The translations under genes were made by a program, and so were the position numbers. 64,000 bases of DNA, taken from Zygnema cylindricum (Eukaryota; Streptophyta; Zygnematophyceae; Zygnematales; Zygnemataceae). Of this stretch, positions 42,727-54,049 are shown in pieces (the first letter of the stretch is position 1; each line of letters opens with the position of its first letter). The notes beneath the pieces were generated by a model that did not search any database, was not told where the DNA came from, and saw only the letters and a list, made by a program, of their open reading frames with translations. The stretch covers positions 62,001-126,000 of the forward strand of contig JBBHKE010001112.1 of assembly GCA_037447655.1 (NCBI GenBank), written 5' to 3'.

Positions 42727-44220
42727 TGATGGTAGATTGATTCGCAGGAGGGGCTTTGTCAAATTATATGGAGAGAAAGACCGCCTTGACTGCTCCAGCT
42801 ATCATGATTTCGGATCCCACTTTGGATCGGGCCCATGTTACTGCGGTGGCTGATCTCGAGGCAACCATCCGTCAGCCTATTTCAGCCACGTACACGTTTG
42901 ATGATAAGTTACGTGATGAGACATTAGCTTACTGCTAGATGAAGAGATCGGAGTATGCCGCTATTGTTGCTACGAGGATGGAGGCGAATTCCCAACCTTG
43001 TACCACATTACTAGGTATATGGGAGATTGAGTATACAGAGCGAAATGAGGCTTCTATGAGAGAAATTCATGAATTTAAACGGAAGCTTGATGAAAATCTT
43101 CTCAATATGTACAACCGCCTTGCTAACCTTTGTGTTTGAACTCAACAAGATATTAAAAATACATTGATAATTGCTAAGTTTGAACACGGTTTGTCTAAAT
43201 CCATTGACCTGAAGACGACCGGAAATTTATAAATTTTGACAGCTCAAAAAACTCTTAATGGTCTTTCTATCAGTGCTTTTGATCTTGCTACCGTTGCTCA
43301 GAAATACCATGACCACTTTGCAGTTCCGAAGCTCAAGAGAGGATTATGACAGGGAAGGTTCGTAAAGAGGAAGCATTTTCTAGATCCAACACTCCTTTTG
43401 TCACCAATGTTGAATTGAATGCTCCCATATCACGAGCAACAAAAGGGAGAGGAGTAGCAGAGCCGAATCCGCAAGCTCATAGAGCGGTTAGATAGATCCT
43501 ATTCTCATGCAACAATTGTGGAGAGGTTGGACATAGTTGGCAAAAATGTCTGAGACCTTTATCAGTTAAGTTCGCAGCAAAAAGGGCAAAGATTGATGCC
43601 GAACGAGATGCTCGGAATATGGCACGTGGAGTTGGTGATCAAAGAAAGGGGAAAGATGGTGGAGGTCGGGACAAAAGGAAAAGAGGTGACACCTCAGATG
43701 CACAACATGTGGAATTTCAGAGAATTCGTCGAATTAGGCTTTCTCAGTTGGACCATCGAGGAAAAAATTCTATACTCCTAATATGACATGCCAGGCATGT
43801 GGATATTAGAGCCATATAGTGGCACAATGTTTTCGAAAACACGGAATTCCGAAAGAATTGTTTAAATATGTGAAGACTAATCCTGCTACCGAGAAAGCAT
43901 TTATGAGTATTCTCACATTTTCTTCGATTTATCTCCCTCGTGGGACATTTCAACCTGAGGGGGAGAGGAATGAGCTTGATCTGGTTTAGGGGGCGCAGTT
44001 CAAAAATCCAACACCCTTTGAGACGAAATTAGATAAAGTGTCGTTGAAAGTCAAAAACAAACTTGATTCATTGATGAGAGAGAACGCAAGCAAAGGTGCT
44101 TCTCTTTCAAAGTCGGCCAAGAAATTAGAGAAAGAGGCACGGTTGGCTTACCTAACTCAGCAAATGGCAGCTTTACAAACAAGAGATTCAAATTCAGAGG
44201 ATGATCTGGAAGGATAAGAT
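42727..44220 (+). pseudogene. G2 gag capsid core and two zinc knuckles
   Basis: 42756-43139 holds GGALSNYMERKTALTAP, DPTLDRAHVTAVADLEAT and CTTLLGIWEIEYTERNEASMREI, aligned with G1. The knuckles are 43508-43549 (CNNCGEVGHSWQKC) and 43789-43830 (C-x2-C-x4-H-x4-C with one stop codon TAG inside). A charged Lys/Gln-rich tail follows to 44220. Confidence 0.8.
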
Positions 44221-44870
44221 AGTTGAAACCACTCCCGGATGAGTGGATTGTTTGCAGGTGATCAAATTTTGTTTAATGTTGGCATTGGAGAGATTTGGAG
44301 GCAATTACGTAAAACCACTGAAGATTAATGGAAAGACAAGTTACAAGCAAGGACCAGTGATCATGAGAGGAAAGGGCAATCCGAAATTCTCTCTTTTACC
44401 CCTCGACAAGTCCTTTTGAAAACGAAAGTTGGTTTACGGGTTAATTCTGATTCTCCACCACCACCTCCACCAAAAGTAACCACTTCTAATGATCGAACCG
44501 CTGATTCCTCCTCTTTAAAGACCACTGAAGACAAACGAGACGACTCTTTCACTCCTCTCACCACTCAGGTGGATTCTCATCCTACTTCGAAATCAGATCC
44601 GCCTATCCCACCTTCTCGGCCTTCCGCCATGTTAGTGGATCTTCTCATCCCACACTCTATAGAGTTAGTTTGCACTTTGGCTTACTCCCACCAAATTTCG
44701 GATGAAGAACTCATTTCGGCATTAGGATCTAAGATCATTAGCAGGGTGACATCCACAGATGCTTTTGGAGCACCCATTTCATCTTCCGATTCCAGTTTTG
44801 GTAGCTCGGCGAAGGTTCCAATTGCGGATAGGGATTACTCTTCTTTGGCTGTTGCATATATTGGTAACTC
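44221..44870 (+). pseudogene. G2 gag-pol junction
   Basis: The open frame 44416-45018 begins Pro/Ser/Thr-rich. It then reads MLVDLLIPHSIELVCTLAYSHQISDEELISALG and RDYSSLAVAYI. The same order occurs upstream of the protease in G1 (MLVRHLMQYALTHVKTLAFS..., KEILIHALG). The function of this conserved segment is unknown. Confidence 0.65.
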
Positions 44871-45380
44871 TTGCGACACTTTAAGATTAATGGTTTCGGT
44901 GGTTTCCTCCAAACCATGGTGGATACTGGGGCCATTTTTAACCTTATCTCTACTAGTGCTTTGGAGAAATTGCCACCCAATTTTAGGCCGAAAGTATTTT
45001 CGAGTAAGGTGTGCCTAAGCACGGTTATCACTAGTAATCAACCTGTGTTTGGTATGGTGAAGGGTATGGATATCGAATTTGGAGATGATGTAGGTCAAAA
45101 GATTTCTATTCGTCTCCCCTTTTCTTGTGGTGGAGGGCAATCAGTTTGAAATTTTATTAGGAACCCATACATGGTCACGATTGGGAGCTATGGTAGATTT
45201 TTGGAGCGAGCAAATATGCATTCGGGATTTGTCAACTTCACTCGGTCGCCGCGTTTTTCTCCCTGTCACTTTTGTGGGGACTTTGTTATTCACAGGAAGC
45301 AGCGACAAGCTGCTACCCTGTCTACACTAGCAATGTTCCCTCAATTCATTCTTTTAAATTTTCCTTAGAATCAGAGGATG
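44871..45380 (+). pseudogene. G2 retropepsin-like protease
   Basis: MVDTGAIFNLISTSALEKLPPNFRPK carries the Asp-Thr-Gly site. A frameshift near 45130 leads to EGNQFEILLGTHTWSRLGAMVDFWSEQICIRDLS, matching G1's TQFKIVLGMATWTRL and WNEQCTIRD. Confidence 0.83.
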
Positions 45381-45454
45381 AATCCATCAACATTGCACCC
45401 CTTATATAGCAATTCTCGATCTTCGCTGAGTGGGAGGAATCCCACAAACAGAGA

Positions 45455-45786
45455 TTGGAGGTAGTAGCTTTTATGAGACTATGTCACAAAAAAGTGTTCA
45501 ATTTTTTGATAGATAAGAAGACATTAACTTGTACGACAAATGAATCTAAAAGAAGGATCAAATCTCGACATTTGGTTCCGTGGAAGATTTTGACGCCACT
45601 TCTTCGAGAGGTGGTTGATTTGACACCGGAGTCGACAGGGTTAACGGTAGTCTCATTATTTTTTGGCATTAGTACAGATTTGGAAGCTATAGTGATGAAC
45701 GGCCACGAGATTAAAAGTTATTGGGCCGTGGAAATTTCATCTTCAGCTCGGGCAACGAGTGAATTTTGACTGTTAAAGCTTCACCG
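45455..45786 (+). pseudogene. G2 methyltransferase N-terminal part (motif I region)
   Basis: A 104-residue open frame. Residues 64-100 read STGLTVVSLFFGISTDLEAIVMNGHEIKSYWAVEISSSARA, the SAM-binding motif I with its Gly kept (FFGIS; G1 has FSRIS). The acidic residue ending strand 2 (WAVEIS) is also present. It is preceded by a basic segment (TNESKRRIKSRHLVPW). A stop and the Copia C LTR remove everything after. Confidence 0.78.
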
Positions 45787-46824
45787 TGCAATTTTATGTT
45801 CTCCATTGGACTACAAAATTCAGGAAGCCTCTAGATAGTTTTTAACTAACCCACTTCAAGCCACAACCACTGCTGCCCAAGAAGGCAAATTGACAGTTTG
45901 ACTACACCCCAATATAGACTGGACTCCCCTAAGTCTGTAGCAAAAAAAATACCTAAAAACGGCCAACCAGCCGATAAGTTATCGGGTGGCAAAGATGACT
46001 ATTTTATACAAACCCTCAAAGAGAGAGGTGACTGTATCTAAAAAACACTAAGTCTTGATTCCCTCTAATAACTCCTATCTAATGAAATACGTACCAATTA
46101 TATTGTTGTACCGTACCAAAAAGTACTACTACCGGTATACCTTTTATACGACAAATGTACGACAAGGCTATTACGTGGACGCGTGCCCTCTTTTTACTCG
46201 TCCATAGGTTCTTCGAAATTCCCACGACCAAATGTGATCTCTCCATGTGGCGCTAGGTCATGCCATGTTAATAAAAGCCAAAGTTACCACTCCAGGATTT
46301 CGGCGATGATGTGCGCCGTTGGATATGAACCGAAATGCAATCTTAGCCGTTATAAATACTTGTGCAATATTCGTTTCGTTGTCAAAACAAAATGCGTGGT
46401 ATTCGTTTCGAAATAGTATTGTTCTTCCTACTTTACAAAACTGTATCTATGCATGCCGTATACAGTTTCAGTTAAATGATTTTGTTCACTCTTAAATAAA
46501 TACATATGTATCACACCCTATAGCATTTAGCATTGGTCCTAGTCTAATAAAATAAAGCTGACCGCTACCGGCCAACTTGACGAACAGCAAGTACCGCGAT
46601 CAAAACTTGGGTCCGTTAGGTATCTTTTTAGTAACTTACTAAAAATAACTGCTTGTTGACCTAAGGCATCCATGGTTCAACCACCCTCTGTATCCTTCAG
46701 TGACTACAACAAGTATGGGGGCTAGAGAGAGGAGGTGGAGGCAAGCTGTTCGTCCTTTTCTTTTTCCTTTTATAATAACATATTTATACCTTGAAAATAC
46801 TCTAGAAATCTATTAATTTTAACA
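45787..46824 (-). repeat. Copia C 3' LTR
   Basis: It is 1038 bp, TGCAATTTTA...TTTTAACA on the plus strand. It is closest to the solo LTR at 9185. Hairpins GACTT-AGGG-GAGTC and CTATAT-TGGG-GTGTAG lie at about 45905-45940. Antisense tRNA-like module at 46541-46629. The polypurine tract on the minus strand is GAAAATAACGGGAG. Confidence 0.9.
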
Positions 46825-46837
46825 CTCCCGTTATTTT

Positions 46838-48400
46838 CTAGTCTAATTTTAACTTCAATTTTAGTCCATATTTTTCTCTGCAATATTTCAATCTAGGAGA
46901 GGGCACTGGTTTTTTCATCATATCAGCCACCATTTCTTCATCAGATCTATATATATGATTCACAATCTTATTCTCAACTTTTTCCCTCACAAAAATCAAA
47001 CATCTTTCCATATGCTTAGCTTTGAAATGATGTTTTAGATTAGCTGCCATTGCAATGGCAGCTTAATTATCAAAAAATACTTCATGCACTCCCTCCTTTA
47101 TATACCCCAGTTCTTCCAACAAGGACTTGACCCACATCAATTCTTTCACTGTAGAACAAAAAGCCATGTACTCAGCCTCCATTGTAGACTAAGTCACCAC
47201 CTTTAGTTTCTTAATGCTCTAACTGTAAGCACCTTCCCCCACATACAACACATTCCCAGAAGTGCATCTTCTCATAGGTGCGTCCCCATAAATGGCATCA
47301 CTATAAGTAGTGATGTCAATGTGCTCCACTCCCAAATGCAACTATAACTCTGTGGTTCCCACCACATATCTCATGACTCTCTTGGCTGCCTCCTAGTCTC
47401 TCTTTCTACATTCATTAAGACTCGTACTAAGTACTCTAACTGTTGCCGCTATGTCCGGCTTGGTATAGTTCATAAAATAGATCAAACTTCCTACGACCTG
47501 TCTATAAGGGATAGACTTCGTAAACTCTCTCTCCTCTGGACTCATCTGATTGTCTAAGGTCATCACACCTGCTTCTACACTCCCATCACTTATTTTTTTC
47601 AAGTCCATGGGAGTGGTACAAATGTAAGCATTTTCCCTCTAGAATTTCTCAAGCATATTACCTATTGCTTCTTTTTGAGTAACTATGATAATCTTTTTCC
47701 CCCTATCTTTCTCTATTTGGATCCCCAAAGTGTATCTTGGCTCACCTAAATCCTTCATATCAAATCTGCTTCTAAGATCTTTCTTTAGCCTATTAATCTT
47801 TTCGAAAGATTTACTCAACATAAACAGATCATCCACATAAATTGCAATAAAAATGAGACTATTCTCATTTTTAAACATATAGATAGAATGGTCTGAGTTG
47901 ATCCGGATATATCCCAAACCGATGAGAAACTCATCTTGTTTCTTGTTCCACTGTCGGGGAGCCTACTTCAGTTTATATAAGGACTTTATGAGCCTGCAGA
48001 CTTTGCTCTCTTTTCCTTCTTCCACAAATCCCTCTGGTTGCCTCATGAAAATTTCTTCCTCTAAATCACCATTAAGAAATGCAGTCTTAATATCCATTTG
48101 GTGTATTTCCATGTCTTTTGCTGCAGCAAGACTAAGGAGAATCCTTAGTGATGGGAACTAAATAACTGGAGCAAAAGTCTCCTTATAGTGAATCCCCTCT
48201 TTTTGGGTGAACCCCTTTGCTACCAATCGAGCCTTATATCTCTCACTAGTATTATCTGGGTCAGTTTTAGTTTAAACACACATTTACAGCCAATCCGTTT
48301 TCAGTCCGGAGGAAAGTTTGCTAGTTCCCAAGTATTTACTTCTATGATAGAGGCCATCTCATCATGTAAGGGTCTAATTCATGTGCCTTTGTCAAGATTG
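46838..48400 (-). pseudogene. Copia C RNase H and reverse transcriptase
   Basis: RNase H pieces run from 46838-47050 (NLKHHFKAKHMERCL, MMKKPVPSPRLKYC) to 47393-47608 (SIPYRQVVGSLIYFMNYTKPDIAATV). TAA lies at the Gln of the DNQAAI motif, and TAG at the Gln of AQSTMEAEY. The RT end is in 47639-47917 with IAIYVDDLFMLS. The earlier RT motifs (MDIKTAFL and others) are in broken sequence to about 48290. Confidence 0.88.
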
Positions 48401-48401
48401 T

Positions 48402-49400
48402 TTACTGCCTCGAGTATGAGTGAGGCTCATCTAGGTGAGATGGCTTCGTTACCTTGTGAGCCGCCTGTTTTTCTTTGATCTTTTTGCTGCTCCTTTTCCC
48501 CCCCTCAAACTTTGAAGCTGAGATAGAGGAGAGTCTTTGATTTCTCCTTACTATCTCATCGGCTTCCCTATCCATGGAAGCCGGTTCTGGTCCCTCATCT
48601 TTTGTCTCCTTGAAGTGCATAGGAATATGTGAGGTTTTTGGTGGATTGCATGTGTTTTCGATCTCAGCTGAATCTGCAATCCTTTCTTCACTCATGTCCT
48701 TTTCGGGAAGGATGGAGTCCTCCTCACCTTCAGACTCAAAACTGATTTTTATCTTTTTGGTATAATTAAAAGGGTCAAATGACTTTCCTTCATCCATGAC
48801 AACTAGGTGTTTGACCAAAATGATATCCTTCTCTGCTAAGTCAAAGACTCTATACCCCTTAACATCCTCATCATATCCCACAAAGTATCTAGGTTTTCCC
48901 TTAGCATCTAGTTTCCAGTTTTTCCTATCCATGTGAAGACTGTAAACTTGGCTACCGAATACTTTAAGGTGAGAGATATCTCGTTTCTTTCCCACCCATC
49001 TCTCATAAGGTGTCATTCCTTTTATAGCTGAGGTAACGACTCTATTCTTAATGTAGTAGGCACAGTTCATGGCCTCTGCCCAAAATCTCTTTCCTATTTT
49101 CATCTCAGCCAACATACTACATGCATTATCTCTTTGTGTTCAATTGAACCTCTCAGCTTCCCCATTTTATTCCGAGTTATATGGTACTGTTTTCTGGTGC
49201 TGAGCTCCCTCATCTCTCAAGTATTCCTCAAACTGGTTAGAGGTATATTCCCCCCTATTATCACTCATTATCCTCTTAATGGGGGTTCCACGCAACTTCT
49301 AACTCCAAGCTTTATATTCTTTGAAGTAAGTTGATGTTTCAAACTTTGTTTTTAAGAAATAGACTCTCGAGTACCTAGACCAGTCATCGGTTATCGTCAA
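48402..49400 (-). pseudogene. Copia C integrase C-terminal half and linker
   Basis: The frame 48402-49115 reads KRFWAEAMNCAYYIKNRVVTSAIKGMTPYERW, HLKVFGSQVYSLHMDRKNWK and VMDEGKSFDPFNYTKKIKISF, then an acidic linker. Upstream, the core carries SDNRGEY (second Asp present) and a damaged PE-x-NG-x-AER motif with stops. Confidence 0.87.
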
Positions 49401-50913
49401 CATAAACCTCTTTCCTCCAACCGAAGGCATTTTTGAAGGTCCCCAGATATCTGTGTGGACTAGATCTAGTATTTTCTCACCTCTATATGTGGCGGCTTTG
49501 GGAAAGGGAAGTATATCAGCCTTACCTTGAGCACAGTCACTACAATCATTCATCATTTCATTATCCCCAAACTGAATGCCTTGTACTACCCCAATCTCTT
49601 TCATTTCCCCCAACCTATCAAAATGCACATGCCCCAATCGTTTATGCCAAATCATCAACTGAGGAACACCAACATATGAAACATTCTTCTTTTCATTACT
49701 CAGGTTAAGCCTAAACATTCCTTAGCTACCCTTAGTTGCCGGGAAGTAAACTTCATCCCCATACTTCGCTGTAAAGACTCCTTTTCTAGTAAAGGTATCA
49801 AACTCTTTGGTATCTAAGATAGAAGTAGAGACAAGATTTCTACTCATCTGAGGAATGTAGAGTACATTTGAGAATGTGAGTATAGAAGACTTACCTCCAC
49901 TAAGACTTTCTGATCTACTGACCCCACTAGATTTGTAGTAACCACTCTCCCATCCCTATACTCTATCTCTACAATAGGGATCTTTCTTATCTTAGTGAAG
50001 AGTTCCTTATCACGACACATATGCATGGATGCACTTGAGTCGATGATCCATCCTTTATGTGGAGCTTCCTGAATTGTTCCGAAGCACACTTCTATCTCCG
50101 AGGGATCTCCTTCTCCTCCAGACTCTCGTTAAGAAAAAGCTTCCCATCCTCCTCAAAAGACTCATCCTTGGTTTCTCCTGTCAATTTTGTGACCACAAGT
50201 GCCTTTTTCTTCCCACTGGAAGAACCCCCTCCACGGTTCTCTAAGAGCCTCAGCTCTGAAAGCTTGACAGAATCAACAATAAAGTGTCTTGGCTTTTAGC
50301 AAAAATGACAAAGGCCCTTAGAGGGCTTTGGTCCTCCAAACTGATCTCTTTCCCCTTTGTATGGTTTCTTCAGGTCCTTCCCCCATCGGTCCCCTCCTCC
50401 AACTAGAGCTTGAATGCTCTTTCCTCCTCTCCTAATCTCAATGGTGTTTTTTTGCACAAGTATCATCCGGACCACTGTATTCCGCTTCCATGCAGTATCA
50501 GTCATTTTTATACTCGGTTCACTATGTTCTCATACTTGTTTGGTAACTTCATGTTAAGAGTGTTAACTTCCATTTTCATTGTACCTGTCCATCTGACACT
50601 TTCTATCTCCATATACAAACAAGAAAGATCATTGCAGTAATCAAACATCTTTCCTCCTTTGTAAGTGTAACTCACTAGCTTTTGTTGAGCAAAGTGGAGC
50701 TCTTGAATAGTACCAGCTCTATAGATCTCCACCAAACTCACCCACAACTCCTCGGCCTTCTAAATGTGAAGGTGAGGTGTGGCTAAAGCTGAGTGAGGTG
50801 CCTTATAATGAAGTTATTGGCAGCCATGTTTACATCTTCCCACATTTGAGTATCGTTCTCCAACGTCTTCACGGCCGCCGTTCCCGATGACGTGGCAATA
50901 GGGGTAAGGGGTG
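49401..50913 (-). pseudogene. Copia C protease, GAG-pre-integrase and truncated gag
   Basis: 49299-49718: MIWHKRLGHVHFDRL, CSDCAQGKADILPF and DLVHTDIWGP (first catalytic Asp). 49844-50089: WIIDSSASMHMCRDK, protease with Asp-Ser-Ser in place of Asp-Ser-Gly. Near 50290 is a damaged knuckle. 50508-50747: gag YRAGTIQELHFAQQKLVSYTYKGGKMFDYCNDLSCLYME. The N-terminal gag is absent beyond 50913. Confidence 0.86.
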
Positions 50914-51906
50914 TGGAATTGTGTGTCCCCCATTGGATCACTAAATTCATTAATCCTCTAGATAGCTTTTGGCTAGCCCTCTTTCAATTTGGATCAATGG
51001 CACCCAAGCAGACAAATAGTTAATCCCACTACACCCCTTTGCAGTTTGGACTTTGCTGAGTCCTTATGAAAGAATCACTCAAAATGCCCAACCAGGCAAT
51101 TAGTGATCAAGGGGCAAAAATGCCAATATATATACAAGCTTGTTGAAAGAGAGACGGCTACCTCCTCAATCCTCTAAGTAATAAACCCTTCTAACAACCT
51201 GTATCTACTAATCTACGAACCAATCAGAAGACGGTACAGTACAGAAAGGTACTACAGCTGATGTAATTTTTTTACGGCCTGTGTACGACAAGGCCATAAA
51301 GTGGACGTCTGTCTTCTCCATACTTGTCCTCGCGCTCCTCGAGATTTCCGCTTCCCAATAATATCTTGCCACGTGTCGACAAGTCATGTCACGTCCGAAA
51401 ATGCCAAAGCGGCTATTTTGGGATCTCAGCGATGATGTGGACGTCAGATCTAAACCAGCTTTTAATGTTCGCCATCCAAAATAACAAATGTCTAGTACAT
51501 TTGTTTGGTAAGCACTAAAACTCAACTAGTTTCTATGTCCTTTATTATTTTGTTGGACGAATTAATGATCTTGGTAATGTTTAAATAGCTATCAAACACT
51601 ATGCATCCTATCGGACTACTATGACAGACCGGTAAGAGCTGACAGCTACGCCTCGCTCTGCCGGTCAGAGGTTCGAGTTCTGCTTGCCTGAACCTTTTTG
51701 TTGAGAGTGACTTAGGTCACTCTTTAGTCTTGCCTATGGAGTGGAGGCAGACATGGCTCCACCGCCCTCTCTCTCCTTCAGTGACTACAACAAGTATCGG
51801 GGCTAGAGAGAGAAGGTGGAGGCAGGCTGCCTGTGCTTTTTCTTTTAGTCAATTAACCTAATTAATACCTATAAAATACCTTCCCTAAATCTTTGATTTC
51901 AAAACA
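50914..51906 (-). repeat. Copia D 3' LTR (shared border with Copia C)
   Basis: 993 bp. The minus-strand start TGTTTTGAAATC abuts the polypurine tract AAAATAAGGGG (51907-51917). The end TTCCA abuts the Copia C gag. It belongs to the Copia F-like LTR subfamily and differs from the LTR at 45787. TATA-like ATATATATAC at about 51130. Confidence 0.87.
51613..51699 (+). other. tRNA-like module antisense to Copia D LTR (best B box)
   Basis: GACAGACCGGTAAGAGCTGA (D-arm-like) is followed by GGTTCGAGTTC (51670-51680), one base from the Pol III B-box consensus, and TTTTT at 51695-51699. The T-arm CAGAG/TTCTG can pair. Confidence 0.55.
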
Positions 51907-52647
51907 CCCCTTATTTTCTAGTCTAATTCCAATTTCTCTTTTAATCCACATTTTTCTCTACAGTATCTTAACTTGAAGATGGCACAGGTTTTGTCATCAT
52001 ATCAGCTACCATTTCCCCATCAACCCTATACACCAGATTCACAATTTTGTTTTAAACTTTTCCCCTCAGAAAACTCAATCTTATATCCATATGCTTAGCC
52101 TTGAAATGATGTTTTCCATTGGCTACAATTGCAATTGGAGCCTAATTATCTCAAAACACTTTATGCACTCCTTTTTTCATATACCGCAGTTCTTGCAATA
52201 AAAACTTGACCCACATCAGCTCTTTCTCAGCAAAACAAGAGGCCATATACTCAGCCTCCATAGTGGACTGAGCAACCACCTTTTTTTGCTTGCTACTGTA
52301 GTAGCTAGCACCTTCCTCCAAATAGAACACTTACCCAGAAGTGTATCTTCTCATAGGTGCATCCCCATAACGGGCATCACTCTAAGTAGTGATGTCACTG
52401 TGCTCCCCTTTAAAGTAGAACCATAAATCTTTAGTTCCCACCAAGTATCTCATGACTCTCTTAGCTCCCTCCCAGTCTCTCTTCTTAGGATCATTAAAAC
52501 TCCTAATGAGGACTCCAACTCCTACTGCTATACTCGTTCTATTACAATTCATAAAGTAAATCAAGCTTCCTACAACCTTTCTGTACGGAATAGACTTCAT
52601 AAACTATCTCTCTTATAGACTCATCTGATCATCTAGTATCATCACTC
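51907..52647 (-). pseudogene. Copia D RNase H and end of RT, truncated
   Basis: 52382-52600 reads MKSIPYRKVVGSLIYFMNCNRTSIAVGVG...DWEGAKRVMRYLVG. Further pieces to 51960 contain VVAQSTMEAEYMASC and HHFKAKHMDIRLSF. TAG lies at the Trp of TTWSDA, TGA at the Cys of FCDNQ and TAG at its Gln. The rest of D is missing: at 52648 a plus-strand LTR begins. Confidence 0.85.
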
Positions 52648-53995
52648 TGTTGATATTTGGGTATTTTCTAGGTCTTTACTAGATAGAAAAAGAGTAGAGG
52701 CAGTCTGCCTCTGACTCCCTTCTCCAAAGCCCCACACTTGTTGTAGTCACTAAAGGATGGAAAGGGAGCTAAAGCCATGGCTGCCTAAGCTCTCCGGAGA
52801 GACAGGTGTAGATAGATATAGATTTACTAAGAGGGATGTTGACGGACACAGGAATTGATCTTGGAACCTGCCGTCCGTCAACAGCCCGTAGCTGTTAGCT
52901 TTAACCGTTAAGTCTACGAGTAGTGTTAGAGCATATGTGGTTTGATAATTATATAAATAGTTACACGTAGACTAATTCGTTTAATGGGAAATAGATACTA
53001 AGTGCATAGATACAGTTTCGTTTAGTACGGAGTTTGGTAAGGGGATAGAACAGATACCGCGCATTTGTTTCGATAGCGAAACAAATACCGCGCACCAATT
53101 TTCAACGGCTACAATTGAATGCTGGTCTAGATCTGACGGCCGCGATAAACGCCGAGATGGCGGAGTATGTTTTTGGCGGTTTTTGGACTCCGCCACTCCG
53201 GATGACACGTGGCAACAACGTACGGGATTACGAATTTTCCGGAACGGCAGAAAACAAATCCAAAAGTGACAAATATCGCACTATGGCGACATCGTACAAT
53301 GAACGTACAGAAAGTACTCTGGCACTTGTACTTTCTTGTACGGTACCATTTTTCTAACGCGGCATGACCTGGCGCCACGTGGAGAGGTAAGATTTGGAGG
53401 AAAGAATTCCGGAGATTATAAGAGCGAATCTGGATAAAACAAGTGTTGAATTTTTAGCCGTGTCGTACGATGATCGTACAAAAGGTACACTGGCATCTAT
53501 ACCTTTATGTACTAAACAGTAATGCGATTGGTCCCTACCTCAGTACTAGAGGGTTTAGAGAGGGGTTTGGGACTTAGAATATTTCTGGTAGGTAGCTGCC
53601 TCTCCGAGACAGCACCTTTTATAAATGGCAAACTTTGGCCAGCCATAACAATCAACTCAGTTGACCAATTTCAATGATTCTTGTTGCTACAGACTCAGGG
53701 GAGTCTAGGCTACACAAGGGTGTAGTCGGTAAGAGTGTTTGCCTGCCAGGGTGGCTGCATTTCTAAGGGAAAGTCAAAGTGGGTGAATGTGTCCAAATCT
53801 CATATTCTAACTTTGCATTATGTGGTGGAACTGAGCACACAGAAAGTGTTATTTCACAAGGGTGAATTTATATTGGGGTTCTGACTGTTAAGGGGTCAGT
53901 CATTTGGGTTTATATCAACTTCGAGTCGGCTCAATCTAGATTAGCTTCTTTTGCATCTGCATACTCTGAGGGCCAATGGAGGTCTCAGAGTTTCA
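52648..53995 (+). repeat. Long copia LTR, plus strand, isolated
   Basis: About 1348 bp, TGTTGATATT...CAGAGTTTCA. It has TATA-like TTATAAATGGC (about 53629), hairpins GACTC-AGGG-GAGTC and CTACAC-AAGG-GTGTAG (about 53693-53725) and the gag ATG near the end. The flanks CACTC and ATACC do not match, so it is not a simple solo LTR. It holds an internal partial duplication: the GTACAATGAACGTACAGAAAG-type stretch occurs twice (about 53292 and 53465). Confidence 0.85.
52838..52912 (-). other. tRNA-like module antisense to the 52648 LTR
   Basis: On the minus strand: AACGGTTAAAGCT (D-arm-like). An anticodon-arm-like hairpin AACAG-CTACGGG-CTGTT follows, with 7-nt loop and T at the U33 position. A stem TTGACGGAC/GTCCGTCAA then encloses CAGGTTCC...CCTG. 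This is the clearest cloverleaf-like copy. Confidence 0.5.
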
Positions 53996-54049
53996 ATACC
54001 GCCGGTGCGTGCATGATAACGTGCGCGCGAGCAGCCGACACGATGCAGC

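Larger units (their letters stand above)
40636..45786 (+). mobile_element. G2: second gypsy element of the methyltransferase family, truncated
   Basis: It carries gag, two CCHC knuckles, protease and the start of a C5-methyltransferase, in the same order as G1 but strongly diverged from it. It stops inside the methyltransferase at 45786, where the Copia C LTR starts. No G2 continuation was found farther right in the window. No LTR of its own was recognised at the left, where Copia F ends. Confidence 0.82.
45787..50913 (-). mobile_element. Copia C: Ty1/copia element with left LTR, right end rearranged
   Basis: The 3' LTR is 45787-46824. The internal domains read on the minus strand to a truncated gag at 50913. 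The primer site and gag N-terminus are missing: gag (TPLTPIATSSG-like) abuts an LTR end of a different subfamily (50914-51906). So either a deletion plus recombination, or insertion of Copia D, has removed its own 5' LTR. Confidence 0.82.
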
